Positions 9,094 to 17,932 of a stretch of 64,000 bases of DNA are shown here, one piece after another; the first letter of the stretch is position 1, and every line of letters starts with the position of its first letter. The notes beneath the pieces are model-generated. The model had not been told where the DNA came from. It made no database searches and saw only the letters and a program-made list of their open reading frames with translations. The position numbers and the translations under genes are program-made. Source of the stretch: a bacterium (GTDB lineage Bacteria; Bacillota; Bacilli; Lactobacillales; Streptococcaceae); NCBI GenBank assembly GCA_905221035.1, contig CAJNBP010000005.1, forward strand, positions 104,269-168,268, read 5' to 3'.

Positions 9094-10380
9094 TTATAGT
9101 GTAGTTTCTACCTGTTTTCGATAAGCTTTTGGCGATTTTCCGCACAATTTTCGGAAAACTTTATAGAAATATCCAACATTACTGTAACCAACCGCATAAC
9201 AAATATCTTCGATACTGTCACTGGTTGAAAGTAAGAGCTGTTGGGCAGCCTTAATGCGTTGTTTGTTTAAAAGCTCTGCGAAGGTCGAATTGGTTTCACG
9301 CTTAATCAACTGTCCCAGATAAACAGGATTGATAAAGAGATCCTTACTGATATCCTTGAGGGAAAGTTCTTTCTGATAATCACGCCCAATCACTTCCAGC
9401 ACACTGACCACATTTTCATTCATACGATATTGCCCAAAGAAGCGAGTCAGAGTTTCCTTGATATAAGGAACCAATTCATCGAAGGATTGAATAGCATGAA
9501 TAGTTTTGACAATGTCCGTCATATCATCAGCTTTGAGATGTTCAAACAAGTGAAAGACATCCATGACAAACTGGATAAAAAGCTGTTTAGTAATCGGAAC
9601 ACGGGGTGTATTTTCAAGAACTACCTTCTCCAAGAGATTCAACTCTTCCACGATTTGATTTAGATTCCCCTGAATAATAACCCTATAAATCGGTTCATAG
9701 TAGACAAAGAGGCTCTCCGACTGCTGTAGATTTACAGAGCCGTAAAAGAGGGCTTTCTCAGCATTCAGCTTCCAGCGTTCAAAGTGTTCTTGATAAGGGG
9801 CTTCAAAGGGAGTAACGACTAAACCATCTAGGGGTTGGTCAGAAATGAAAATCTGCCAGTCTTGACCCAAGACATAGTAAGGAATGGTGAAGGAACCTTG
9901 TTTTTCCTTGGATAGGCCTATCCACCAGTTCTCCTTACCTCCTAAATAACTAACAAATCCAGCCTCATCTAAATCTTGACTAAGAGTCTGACTTTTCTTT
10001 CCTCTCTCGCCGAGCTGACCTGCAATCTTCTCCAGCAGACTACCCAACTCTACCTTATCTACTGGCTTAACCAGATAGTCCACAACACTAAGGTTCATGG
10101 CTCTTTTTACGTAATCAAACTCCTGATAACCCGAGAGCAAGATATAGGCAGCATCTGGTAATATCTCTTTCATTTCCTTAATCATCTCAAGTCCTGTTTT
10201 GTCGGGCATATTGACATCGGAAATGACCACATCTACTGGATTTTCCTGAACGTATTCTAGGGCTTCATCGGCATGGCTGGCTGTTGCAACGACCTCCATA
10301 TCCCACTTATCAAAGGGAATCAAACGCTTCAGACCTTCTGTCACCATGTACTCATCATCTACTAATAATACTTTATACAT
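9094..10380 (-). CDS. AraC-type response regulator (YesN family)
   Basis: 428 residues. The receiver domain has the acidic pocket D8-D9, phospho-acceptor Asp55 in VVISDVNMPDKTG, and the conserved Lys in YLVKPVDK near residue 105. A long middle region carries no obvious motif. The C-terminal ~100 residues are an AraC double helix-turn-helix (SLKDISKDLFINPVYLGQLIKRE; IEDICYAVGYSNVGYFYKVFRK). It is transcribed just after its kinase, 11 bases apart. YesMN systems commonly sense sugars or cell-wall glycans and activate nearby uptake genes, but the target here is not evident. Confidence 0.92.
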   Translation of the reverse strand: MYKVLLVDDEYMVTEGLKRLIPFDKWDMEVVATASHADEALEYVQENPVDVVISDVNMPDKTGLEMIKEMKEILPDAAYILLSGYQEFDYVKRAMNLSVVDYLVKPVDKVELGSLLEKIAGQLGERGKKSQTLSQDLDEAGFVSYLGGKENWWIGLSKEKQGSFTIPYYVLGQDWQIFISDQPLDGLVVTPFEAPYQEHFERWKLNAEKALFYGSVNLQQSESLFVYYEPIYRVIIQGNLNQIVEELNLLEKVVLENTPRVPITKQLFIQFVMDVFHLFEHLKADDMTDIVKTIHAIQSFDELVPYIKETLTRFFGQYRMNENVVSVLEVIGRDYQKELSLKDISKDLFINPVYLGQLIKRETNSTFAELLNKQRIKAAQQLLLSTSDSIEDICYAVGYSNVGYFYKVFRKLCGKSPKAYRKQVETTL

Positions 10381-10391
10381 TTTCTCCCTTT

Positions 10392-12038
10392 CTACTCATC
10401 TTGAATGGTAATACGATACTGAACACCTGCTTGCTCTGCAGACTCTACACTAATGGCATAGCGGTCCCCAAAATAGAGCACAAAACGCTCGTGTACATTG
10501 ACAATCCCGATGGACTGCCTTTTTTCACTGTAGCTGGCTTGGTGTTCAAAATGTCTCTGACTTAGTTTTTCTCGGAGATTTACCAGCTTTTCAGCCGGCA
10601 TTCCACGGCCGTTATCAACCACTAAAATTTCCACAAAGCCATCCTGTTTAAGAGCCTTGATGCTAATCACATTATCTGTCCGTCTGTGGTCAACACCATG
10701 TGCGAAATAATTTTCTACTAACGGTTGCAAGGTGAACTTAGGAATCTTCATATTCTCTAACTCTGGGTCTATCTTGAAACCATAGGCAATAGACTTAGGA
10801 TAGCGAACCATGCAGAGATAGCTGTATTTACGGCAAAATTCTAATTCCTGTTTGAGAAGAGTTTCTCTTTCGCCAGAAATATTGTTCCGCAAGAGACTAC
10901 TGAACTCATAAATGATATCTGCCAACTCATCTTGACTCTGCATAACTGCATACATGCGCAAGAATTCCAGCGTATTGTACATAAAATGAGGATTGATTTG
11001 CGCCTGCAAGGCTCGCATATTGGCATCTTTTTGACTGAGCTCTAGCTGATAAATATCATGGATATTCTTTTCCAAGCGATTCAACATATCATTGGTCGTC
11101 TCTGCGATTAGGAGCAATTCCTGATCCTTTTCAAGTGTGTCAATACGAAGACCTTCCTCCCCTTGGGCAATAGCTTGGATGGAATCCACCAAATCCACTA
11201 CCTGCTTTTGATAATTGGCAAAGGTCTGCCTCAAAGTCAGATAGAGAATGACAATAAAGAGAAGGCTCAAGCCTACAATCAAAGCAGAGCTGGTCACTGT
11301 TCCTTGCAAAACAAAGTTTTTGGGAACTGCCACCTGAACCTGATAGCCATGAGAGGTCACACCGACAAACCAGTTCTCATGCTCCCTATTGACCCTCTCA
11401 CCAATATGAAAAATCTCCGTATCAAAAGGTGAAGTCACAGTAACTGCCATCGGGATATGACCTCGGGTATTGTCCACAGCATGGTATAAGATTTCTGGAT
11501 CCAAGGAGATGTAAACAACCCCTATAGATTGATCCGTCGCTGGGTCTAAAATAGGAACTCCAAAACTATTGGCCTCCGGTTTAAAGCCTTCCGCAAGTAC
11601 CGTATGACCACCTCTCTCGTTTCTGCTCGAAACATACACTTCTTTAAAGTCCTGTAAGACGATTGCAACACCCGTTATATAGTCATTTTGGACATAAAGA
11701 TCATCAATATTTTCATACAGAGAAATAGAAGTTGACGAAGCAGCTTGATGCTCCAACAGCCAATAAAAATACTCAGATGTTGATAGACTAAAATACTTAT
11801 AAACCCCTTGTATGCGGGCTTGATTGTCTACTAAATCCTGCGCTAGTTGGGCTGATTCGCGATAATAATACTCCACCTCTTCGACTGTTCGAGTAGTTAC
11901 GCGCTGGGCTACTCTCTGAGCTTCCTTTTCCCGTGAATCCCAGTCAGCGTAAGAGAGTAAGATTGCAAAACTCGCAATAATAATGATCATAACTGAACTA
12001 TAGGTTCGCAGAAGCGTATGTAGCCAAAACTGCTTCAT
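10392..12038 (-). CDS. Sensor histidine kinase, YesM/LytS type
   Basis: 548 residues from ATG 12038, just 1 base after the stop of the YesL-like gene; the open frame extends further upstream, but M-K-Q-F-W-L-H starts the first membrane helix. A transmembrane segment (about 10-30) is followed by a ~230-residue extracytoplasmic sensor region and a second helix (TSSALIVGLSLLFIVILYL). Then come a HAMP-like linker, the His-kinase box NPHFMYN with H351, and an ATPase domain with DNGRGMP and GIVNVHER. It phosphorylates the AraC-type regulator that follows. The operon has a CcpA-like operator, which suggests a carbohydrate role. Confidence 0.92.
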   Translation of the reverse strand: MKQFWLHTLLRTYSSVMIIIIASFAILLSYADWDSREKEAQRVAQRVTTRTVEEVEYYYRESAQLAQDLVDNQARIQGVYKYFSLSTSEYFYWLLEHQAASSTSISLYENIDDLYVQNDYITGVAIVLQDFKEVYVSSRNERGGHTVLAEGFKPEANSFGVPILDPATDQSIGVVYISLDPEILYHAVDNTRGHIPMAVTVTSPFDTEIFHIGERVNREHENWFVGVTSHGYQVQVAVPKNFVLQGTVTSSALIVGLSLLFIVILYLTLRQTFANYQKQVVDLVDSIQAIAQGEEGLRIDTLEKDQELLLIAETTNDMLNRLEKNIHDIYQLELSQKDANMRALQAQINPHFMYNTLEFLRMYAVMQSQDELADIIYEFSSLLRNNISGERETLLKQELEFCRKYSYLCMVRYPKSIAYGFKIDPELENMKIPKFTLQPLVENYFAHGVDHRRTDNVISIKALKQDGFVEILVVDNGRGMPAEKLVNLREKLSQRHFEHQASYSEKRQSIGIVNVHERFVLYFGDRYAISVESAEQAGVQYRITIQDE

Positions 12039-12039
12039 C

Positions 12040-12654
12040 CTACTTTGTCGCCAATTTTTCATGGATGCTTTCATAGACCGGTTCCAACATATCACTGATA
12101 AAGAAATGCCACATCCCAATTCCTACAAAGAAGAGAAGAGCAGGCATATAGTAACCAATTGCCACAAGTAGCACTGTCCCAAGAAGAATCTTAGCCACAG
12201 CCGCTAAGCTCATAAAGATGCCAATCAAGGATAGTTTGAGACTATTTCGATAGGACAAGTCAAAATAAACTTGTAATTTCAAAGATACTGTGTAAGCCAA
12301 AAAGAGCAGGGCAACTACTAGAACATTCAAAAAAGTCGCAATCAAATGAACAATAGTCTGATGAGGTAATTGCACCAAGAGATACAAGCCATAGACTAAA
12401 ACTAGATCCACGCCTAAAAAACTATAAAAGATCAGATTGCTTGAGACAAAATTTTGCTTGTAAAGAGACCAAGCCTCCTTCAAACTGTATTCCCGAAAGC
12501 TATAACCATGTTCTGCATATAAGCTCATCAAGGTGGCACTAGCCGGCGCTAGACCAAGGATAATCCCTCCTGCTAAAGTTAATAGCCAAAAGAAGGCTGT
12601 CGTAATCATCCCTAAAAAGAAACGATTAAAGACAAAGTCTAAAAATCTACCCAT
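12040..12654 (-). CDS. YesL-family (DUF624) membrane protein
   Basis: 204 residues with about five membrane helices. The N-terminus (FNRFFLGMITTAFFWLLTLAGGIILGLAPAS) is the conserved DUF624 region. Such proteins are encoded with YesM/YesN kinases and are thought to assist signalling or associated transport; their biochemical role is not established. It is the first gene of the YesL-YesM-YesN operon and runs into the kinase with a one-base gap, so the two are translationally coupled. Confidence 0.85.
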   Translation of the reverse strand: MGRFLDFVFNRFFLGMITTAFFWLLTLAGGIILGLAPASATLMSLYAEHGYSFREYSLKEAWSLYKQNFVSSNLIFYSFLGVDLVLVYGLYLLVQLPHQTIVHLIATFLNVLVVALLFLAYTVSLKLQVYFDLSYRNSLKLSLIGIFMSLAAVAKILLGTVLLVAIGYYMPALLFFVGIGMWHFFISDMLEPVYESIHEKLATK

Positions 12655-12683
12655 GATATCCTCCTAAAAATAACTATGAAACT

Positions 12684-12710
12684 ATTATATCATATTTCAA
12701 GCGTTTTCAA
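12684..12710 (-). promoter_or_regulatory. YesLMN operon promoter with CcpA (cre-like) site
   Basis: On the minus strand an extended -10 TGA-TATAAT (12689-12684) lies about 30 bases before the YesL ATG. Just upstream, TTGAAAACGCTTGAAA (12710-12695) matches the cre consensus with one mismatch (A for the C near the end). Its position over the -35/spacer region would give carbon-catabolite repression. Confidence 0.55.
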
Positions 12711-12788
12711 AAAATTCTAGTGCCCATTTACAATCCCATCAAACCGTGGTACAATGAGAATTGTGAAAAAATTATCAGGAGACAATTC

Positions 12789-13358
12789 ATGAAGAAATCT
12801 ATCTTAACTACACTGCTTTTTGCAGTTCTTTACTTCCTCTCCATGGGGATTGGTGTCCTTTTGGGCAATCTCTTTGATCAAACTGGAAACATGTTTTATG
12901 CGCCTGCCTTTACTGCCCTTGTCGGCGGTAGCGTCTATATGATTCTAATCGCAAAAGTTCCGCGTTTTGGAGCCATTACCACTATCGGACTTGTCATTGC
13001 CCTCTTTTTCTTGGGAACTAAACACGGTGCCGGTGCCTTCCTTCCTGGAATTATCTGTGGTCTCCTAGCAGATGCAGTAGCTAGCCTAGGAAAATACAAG
13101 GACCAAACAAAGAACTTCCTTTCTTTCGTTATTTTTGCCTTTAGTTCAACAGGTCCAATCTTGCTTATGTGGATTGCGCCCAAAGCCTATATGGCTACCC
13201 TTCTGGCAAGAGGAAAATCCCAAGAATATATCGACCGTATCATGGTTGCTCCAAATCCTGGAACCATCCTTCTATTTATCGCAAGTGTAGTCATCGGAGC
13301 CCTATTGGGTGCCTTGATTGGACAAGCCTTGAGTAAAAAATTTGCACAGAAAATCTGA
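12789..13358 (+). CDS. MptD-family putative ECF transporter substrate-binding (S) component
   Basis: 189 residues from ATG 12789, with AGGAG 7 bases before; the open frame upstream has no ribosome site. Five to six membrane helices are predicted. The glycine-rich membrane segments around GAGAFLPGIICGLLADAVA, and the overall length, fit the Trep_Strep/MptD family of S components of energy-coupling-factor transporters. The energising EcfA/T subunits are not in the window, so it would share a common ECF module. The substrate is unknown. It is divergent from the YesLMN operon and ends at a clear terminator. Confidence 0.7.
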   Translation: MKKSILTTLLFAVLYFLSMGIGVLLGNLFDQTGNMFYAPAFTALVGGSVYMILIAKVPRFGAITTIGLVIALFFLGTKHGAGAFLPGIICGLLADAVASLGKYKDQTKNFLSFVIFAFSSTGPILLMWIAPKAYMATLLARGKSQEYIDRIMVAPNPGTILLFIASVVIGALLGALIGQALSKKFAQKI

Positions 13359-13363
13359 TTACT

Positions 13364-13391
13364 AAAAAAGAGCCAGACGGCTCTTTTTTAT
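13364..13391 (+). terminator. Rho-independent terminator
   Basis: AAAAAAGAGCC-AGAC-GGCTCTTTTTT directly follows the MptD-family gene. Its right arm also marks the edge of the duplicated metI sequence. Confidence 0.9.
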
Positions 13392-13733
13392 TTATGACTC
13401 AAGACTTAGTCAAGAACTCTCCCAAGAATTGATACTCTTCGAAAATCAAATTCAAACCACGTCAACGTCGCCTTGCCGTACTCAAGTACAGCCTGCGGCT
13501 AGTTTCCTACTTTGCTCTTTGATTTTCATTGAGTATGAATTTAAAGATAATCAAAATGATAATGATGGTTGCTAAGATTGTCACATCGTGATTATAGCGG
13601 TTAAATCCATAAGCGATGGCTACGTTACCGATACCACCAGCACCAACTGCACCGGCCATAGCTGTTTCCCCAACAAGGGAAATCAAGGTCACAGTCGTCA
13701 CACGGATCAAATCTGGAAGACCTTCTAGTAAGC
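13385..13733 (-). pseudogene. Duplicated 3' end of metI, interrupted by a BOX element
   Basis: The segments 13385-13431 and 13538-13733 match the 3' end of the intact metI (16170-16415) at roughly 90% or better by eye, including a long conserved run (ETAMAGAVGAGGIGNVAIAYG). The BOX splits the copy inside the codons for the last ~20 residues. The 5' two-thirds of metI is absent, and homology stops abruptly near 13733. No start codon in a credible context is present, so it is a remnant. Together with the intact gene it brackets the MFS/Rgg insert as a direct repeat. Confidence 0.88.
13432..13537 (-). repeat. BOX element inserted in the metI remnant
   Basis: Reverse-oriented BOX: GATACTCTTCGAAAATC, then CGTCAACGTCGCCTTGCCGTA (boxC complement), a short middle, and CAGCCTGCGGCTAG through TTTTCATTGAGTAT (boxA complement). 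The remnant's reading frame resumes on either side. Confidence 0.9.
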
Positions 13734-13747
13734 CTGATCTTCCTAGG

Positions 13748-14992
13748 TTAAAATTTTTTACCTGAAAAACTTCTTTTTTCTAGTGATAAAACCAACCCTA
13801 TCATACTCACTACCAAAAACACCCACCAACAAAGCCTAATATCTTGTAAAGCTAAGAAGGAAAATACAGACATCCCCAAGGGTAATGTTAAGGAAAAAAT
13901 CATACTCAAGAGATTATTACTTCTAGCTAATACATCCGCACTCAAATTAGACAGTAACAGAGTATCTAATTTAGGCATTGATTTCGACATCAAATACATG
14001 ACAAAGGCTAAGCAGGCAACACCTACTAGAGGAGAGAACTCTAAAATATTAGCAGTAGCAAGCAAGACAAACAGAATTGCATTGAGCGATAACAAGCTTG
14101 AAAAAGACCATTTCCCAAAATAATCATGGGGAGTTAGGCTACCAAGAATAGCTCCTCCCAAGCTAACACATTCAATTAAAAATAGGGCTTGAGCATAGCT
14201 GAGATGATAGATAGTATGGTCTAATAAATAAAAGTGATAAATACCTCCAACAGCTCCTCCCAAAGTATTCATTACCAAAATGACAAGGATCATTTTAAAC
14301 AAAGATTTACTTTCTCTCTGTCTAAAGATAGCATCCATGTTCGCATAGATTGCCTTAACTTGTTGAAGTAAACTAATCGACTCATCCTCTACACTTACAG
14401 ACAAATGCGTCAATTCTCTTCTATTTTTGAACAAAATGAGAGAAGATAGCAAAAAGAAACCAGCATTCACAATTGCAACAAAAGAAAAATTTTGATGACT
14501 GGTTGTGAGTAACCACACTCCTAAGGCTTGACCTCCTAGATTTGATAAATAGGAAACAAACTGAGTAAAGGAATAAGCTTCATAGAGCCTATCTTCGGAA
14601 ATATTATGCTGGATAATTGGCATACGAAGGCCTGCTGTATAATCTGATAAAACATCTGAACAGATATTAACCATACATATAAAAGCAAACGTCACGAAGT
14701 TCTGATCATGAATCACACTAGCAATCAAAAGAAATAGCAGACTTTGCACACAACCAACCCAGATAATTGTCTCTGCTTTATTCCGAGTATGATCCGCCTT
14801 CATCCCAACATAAAAAGTAAATAGGAAAGGTAAAATCGTAATCATATTCGCCATAAATACTGCTATATTTTTAAAGGGTAAACTCGCAGCATAAACGATA
14901 AATACCAGATTATAAATATAAGCTCCACTTGAGCTCAAAAATCTTGATAAGGTAAGTATTCTAAATAAATGATGTCTTAAGAATAGTTTCAT
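13748..14992 (-). CDS. MFS-family efflux transporter (accessory)
   Basis: 414 residues from ATG 14992 (MKLFLRHHLFR), preceded by AGAAAGG; the 24 extra codons upstream have no ribosome site. About twelve hydrophobic segments with a central cytoplasmic loop near residues 195-225 fit a major-facilitator drug or peptide exporter. I cannot assign a substrate. Codon and base composition are more AT-rich than the flanking met genes, and it lies within the metI duplication, both signs of transfer. The upstream Rgg regulator on the same strand is the obvious candidate controller. A terminator-like hairpin separates the two. Confidence 0.8.
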   Translation of the reverse strand: MKLFLRHHLFRILTLSRFLSSSGAYIYNLVFIVYAASLPFKNIAVFMANMITILPFLFTFYVGMKADHTRNKAETIIWVGCVQSLLFLLIASVIHDQNFVTFAFICMVNICSDVLSDYTAGLRMPIIQHNISEDRLYEAYSFTQFVSYLSNLGGQALGVWLLTTSHQNFSFVAIVNAGFFLLSSLILFKNRRELTHLSVSVEDESISLLQQVKAIYANMDAIFRQRESKSLFKMILVILVMNTLGGAVGGIYHFYLLDHTIYHLSYAQALFLIECVSLGGAILGSLTPHDYFGKWSFSSLLSLNAILFVLLATANILEFSPLVGVACLAFVMYLMSKSMPKLDTLLLSNLSADVLARSNNLLSMIFSLTLPLGMSVFSFLALQDIRLCWWVFLVVSMIGLVLSLEKRSFSGKKF

Positions 14993-15043
14993 AACAGGCC
15001 TTTCTCCATATTTCAAAGAATATTCTATTGAAACCAGTCTAAC

Positions 15044-15070
15044 AAAAAAAGCGGGACTCCCCACTTTTTT
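15044..15070 (-). terminator. Hairpin between Rgg and MFS genes
   Basis: On the minus strand AAAAAAGTGGGG-AGT-CCCGCTTTTTTT forms a stem with a T run about 50 bases before the MFS start and about 110 bases after the Rgg stop. It can end the Rgg transcript or attenuate read-through into the transporter. Confidence 0.65.
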
Positions 15071-15177
15071 GTAATATATTTTTTCTGAAAATAGAAACTC
15101 TAGCGCCTAGAAACTGCTAATTATCAATCCATCTACAAGCCTATTTATTTTTCGTCAATCGATGTAATGAGAATATA

Positions 15178-16047
15178 TTACAAATCTTTATTTGAAAGCT
15201 GGTTTGCAAAATAATTTTCATAGTATCTTGCACCATCTACATATTCTAAATCTTGTAAGATTGTAATGCCTCTCTGGATTTTTTCAAGACCCTTATTTTC
15301 TATTTTAAAAATAGTATCATAATACCCTTTAGCAATCATATAAATAATTTTAAGATAGGCTTCAGACTCTGGCAATTCTCGTTTTTCAATCTGAAAGATA
15401 AAATAATCTGCTTTTAATTTATCCTTTTCCTCTATCGCTTTAAAGAGTCCATTAATCAAAATGGTATCAATACCGACTTTGTTACTAGGTAAAGAGCCTA
15501 ATAGATCTGTCTTTTGTAACATCTCCCTAGAATATTTAAAATAGAGGGGCAGAGGGAACAAAGTAGAAATCGTTGAAAATAATTCCAATTCATAATTTCC
15601 CCAGATATCAATAGTAAAAAAATAGTCATAGAGAAAAGTCAGTTCTTCATCCGTTGCCCTTATTTCTGAATCAAAAAACACGAGAAGGCTTTTGATACGA
15701 ATCATTTGTAAGAGATAGCTTTTTTTAGCACTTAATCTGTACTTTTGAGTCGTCTCTTCATACAAGGAGTGGAGAGAATCAATCCCTTCTCTATCATATA
15801 GTTCCCAGAGATTTTCTTGAAAAGCCAAAACCTGTTTCTGAGAAAAACCACGTACCAAGTACATAAATTCATTCAAATCAGAGTGGATGCTATCTAAGGC
15901 AGTAATCAATTTCATAGAGGATAAATCTGCTTCTCCACGCTCAAATTTGCTCAGCATGGAATAAGTAAACTCTCCTCCCGTCGCCTCCTGTAGAGATACA
16001 TTCCGACTCTTTCTCAATTCTTTAAAAACTTCTCCCAGATTTTGCAT
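15178..16047 (-). CDS. Rgg/GadR/MutR-family transcriptional regulator (accessory)
   Basis: 289 residues from ATG 16047, with GGGGAG 6 bases upstream; an upstream TTG in frame lacks spacing. The N-terminal XRE helix-turn-helix reads F-K-E-L-R-K-S-R-N-V-S-L-Q-E and S-M-L-S-K-F-E-R-G. About 220 residues of alpha-helical repeat follow, typical of the peptide-binding domain of Rgg proteins. Many Rgg regulators respond to short hydrophobic peptides. I searched the 115 bases upstream and the gap to the MFS gene and found no plausible peptide gene with a ribosome site. It is part of the insert flanked by the metI duplication and probably regulates the MFS gene. Confidence 0.88.
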   Translation of the reverse strand: MQNLGEVFKELRKSRNVSLQEATGGEFTYSMLSKFERGEADLSSMKLITALDSIHSDLNEFMYLVRGFSQKQVLAFQENLWELYDREGIDSLHSLYEETTQKYRLSAKKSYLLQMIRIKSLLVFFDSEIRATDEELTFLYDYFFTIDIWGNYELELFSTISTLFPLPLYFKYSREMLQKTDLLGSLPSNKVGIDTILINGLFKAIEEKDKLKADYFIFQIEKRELPESEAYLKIIYMIAKGYYDTIFKIENKGLEKIQRGITILQDLEYVDGARYYENYFANQLSNKDL

Positions 16048-16176
16048 ATTGACTCCCCACAATTCTTAACTCTCTAACTCATAAAAGTAACTACTGATAG
16101 CAGTCAGTACAGAGAATTTTAAGTCTTGACTGTACGACAAATCCTGTGAATGATGTACAGATTACCTAGTTCTTTT

Positions 16177-16869
16177 TTATTTATGACTCAATTTCTTGGT
16201 CAAGAAATCTCCCAAGAATTGGATTGCAAAGATAATCAAGATGATGATAATGGTTGCCAAAATGGTCACATCGTGATTGTAGCGGTTAAATCCATAAGCG
16301 ATGGCTACGTTACCGATACCACCAGCTCCAACTGCACCGGCCATGGCTGTTTCCCCAACAAGGGAAATCAAGGTCACAGTCGTCACACGAATCAAATCTG
16401 GGAGACCTTCTGATAGGTAAACACCCACGATGTCCCAGAAAGTCGCTCCGCTCGCTTGAGCCGCCTCAATGACACCACCATCCAATTCAGCCAAGACCAC
16501 CTGCACCTGACGGGCAAAGAAGGCAAAGACCGCAAAAGATAGGGGTACGATAGCCGCATTTGGTCCGATACTTGTTCCTACGATTAGATGAGAGAAGGGT
16601 GACAAGACTGCCAAGAGGATGATAAAAGGAACCGCACGGAAAATAGAGGTAATCTTATCCAAAATCCAGAAAACGACTTTATTTTCCAAAACACCGCCTG
16701 GCGCGGTCAAGACAAGGAAGAGACCTGCTACCAACCCCAAGAAACCTCCGATGATAAAGGAAAGAACTGTCATATAAAGAGTTAGGTAGATGGCTGTTCC
16801 CCAGCCTGCTTGACCAGCCCAGCCCATTTTATAGACATTTGGTAAATAGGTTTGAATCAATGATTCCAT
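16177..16869 (-). CDS. metI: Methionine ABC transporter permease
   Basis: 230 residues, typical of MetI, with five membrane helices. The EAA-type cytoplasmic loop that docks on the ATPase is E-A-A-Q-A-S-G-A-T-F-W-D-I-V. It forms the membrane channel of the MetNIQ methionine importer. The start lies 1 base after the metN stop. The 3' end is duplicated at 13.4-13.7 kb; this copy is intact. The gene is last in the metQ-peptidase-metN-metI operon. Confidence 0.95.
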   Translation of the reverse strand: MESLIQTYLPNVYKMGWAGQAGWGTAIYLTLYMTVLSFIIGGFLGLVAGLFLVLTAPGGVLENKVVFWILDKITSIFRAVPFIILLAVLSPFSHLIVGTSIGPNAAIVPLSFAVFAFFARQVQVVLAELDGGVIEAAQASGATFWDIVGVYLSEGLPDLIRVTTVTLISLVGETAMAGAVGAGGIGNVAIAYGFNRYNHDVTILATIIIILIIFAIQFLGDFLTKKLSHK

Positions 16870-16870
16870 C

Positions 16871-17932
16871 TTACTGTCCTCCCTTCAATACTTTTAGCTG
16901 TACGCCTGCTTGACGAATAGCCTCTTGGGCACCTGCTAGCGCTGCTTTTTCACCTGACAAGACTACAACCAATTCTCCAACAGGAGTGCCATCGAGAATT
17001 TCGATATTTCCATAGAGAATATTAGCTGTTACTTGGTAATGCTTGTACAATTCATTCAAAAGTGGCTCGTCTGTTGAAGCCCCTGCATACTTGAGTTGCA
17101 CTAAAAGGCTGTTTTCAGATAGATGTTCCACGATTTCTTGCTTCTCAATCTTGACCATGGCTTCGTCAATACCTGTGGCTGTTGAGATAAAGTCCTGGGT
17201 CAAAGGTTGTTTAGGGTCTGAGAAAATTTCAAGGACACTGCCCTCTTCAATCAAATGCCCATCCTGCATAACTGCCACACGGTTGGCAATGTCTTTGACA
17301 ATCTGCATTTCATGCGTAATCAAGACAACCGTCAATCCTAATTTTTGGTTCAAATCTTGCAACAAGGCCAAAATCTGCTTGGTTGTCTTAGGGTCAAGGG
17401 CAGAAGTTGACTCGTCTGAAATCAAGATTTTTGGATCATTGGCCAAGGCACGCGCAATGGCTACACGCTGTTTTTGCCCTCCTGATAACTGTGAAGGGTA
17501 GTTTTCAGCACGGTCTGCCAAACCAACCAAGTCCAACAACTTAGCTACTTTAGCCTTCTTTTCTTCCTTGCTAAGCCCAGAGTGTTTGAGGGCAAAGGCT
17601 ACATTCTCCTCTGCTGTCTTTTGGCTCATCAGGTTGAAATGCTGGAAAATCATTCCGATATCCTGACGTTTACGACGCAACTGCTCTGCTGTCAAGGTCA
17701 CCTTGCCATCAAAAATCACATCATCGTCAATGGTAATTTTCCCTGCAGATGGTTTTTGCAAGAGGTTAATCACCCGTACAAGGGTTGATTTCCCTGCTCC
17801 AGAATATCCAACAATTCCGTAGATATCCCCTTCTTGGATGTGAATAGTCACATCCTTGACCGCTGTGATGGTTCTCTTCTTTTGGTGAAAAGTCACATCG
17901 ATCTGATCTAACTTAATAATATCTCTACTCAT
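16871..17932 (-). CDS. metN: Methionine ABC transporter ATP-binding protein
   Basis: 353 residues. Walker A is GYSGAGKST, the signature LSGGQKQR, Walker [13 protein letters not shown], and the switch His sits in LITHEM. The C-terminal ~90 residues form the NIL (ACT-like) domain that binds methionine and gives trans-inhibition in known MetN proteins. It energises MetI/MetQ uptake. The start overlaps the end of the M20 peptidase gene by 8 bases, so expression is coupled. Confidence 0.95.
   Translation of the reverse strand: MSRDIIKLDQIDVTFHQKKRTITAVKDVTIHIQEGDIYGIVGYSGAGKSTLVRVINLLQKPSAGKITIDDDVIFDGKVTLTAEQLRRKRQDIGMIFQHFNLMSQKTAEENVAFALKHSGLSKEEKKAKVAKLLDLVGLADRAENYPSQLSGGQKQRVAIARALANDPKILISDESTSALDPKTTKQILALLQDLNQKLGLTVVLITHEMQIVKDIANRVAVMQDGHLIEEGSVLEIFSDPKQPLTQDFISTATGIDEAMVKIEKQEIVEHLSENSLLVQLKYAGASTDEPLLNELYKHYQVTANILYGNIEILDGTPVGELVVVLSGEKAALAGAQEAIRQAGVQLKVLKGGQ

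Noticed and set aside
16063..16176. Possible pheromone gene beside the Rgg of the metI island
   Set aside because: Both strands of the 115-base gap and the Rgg-MFS gap were read; no short hydrophobic ORF with a ribosome site was found.
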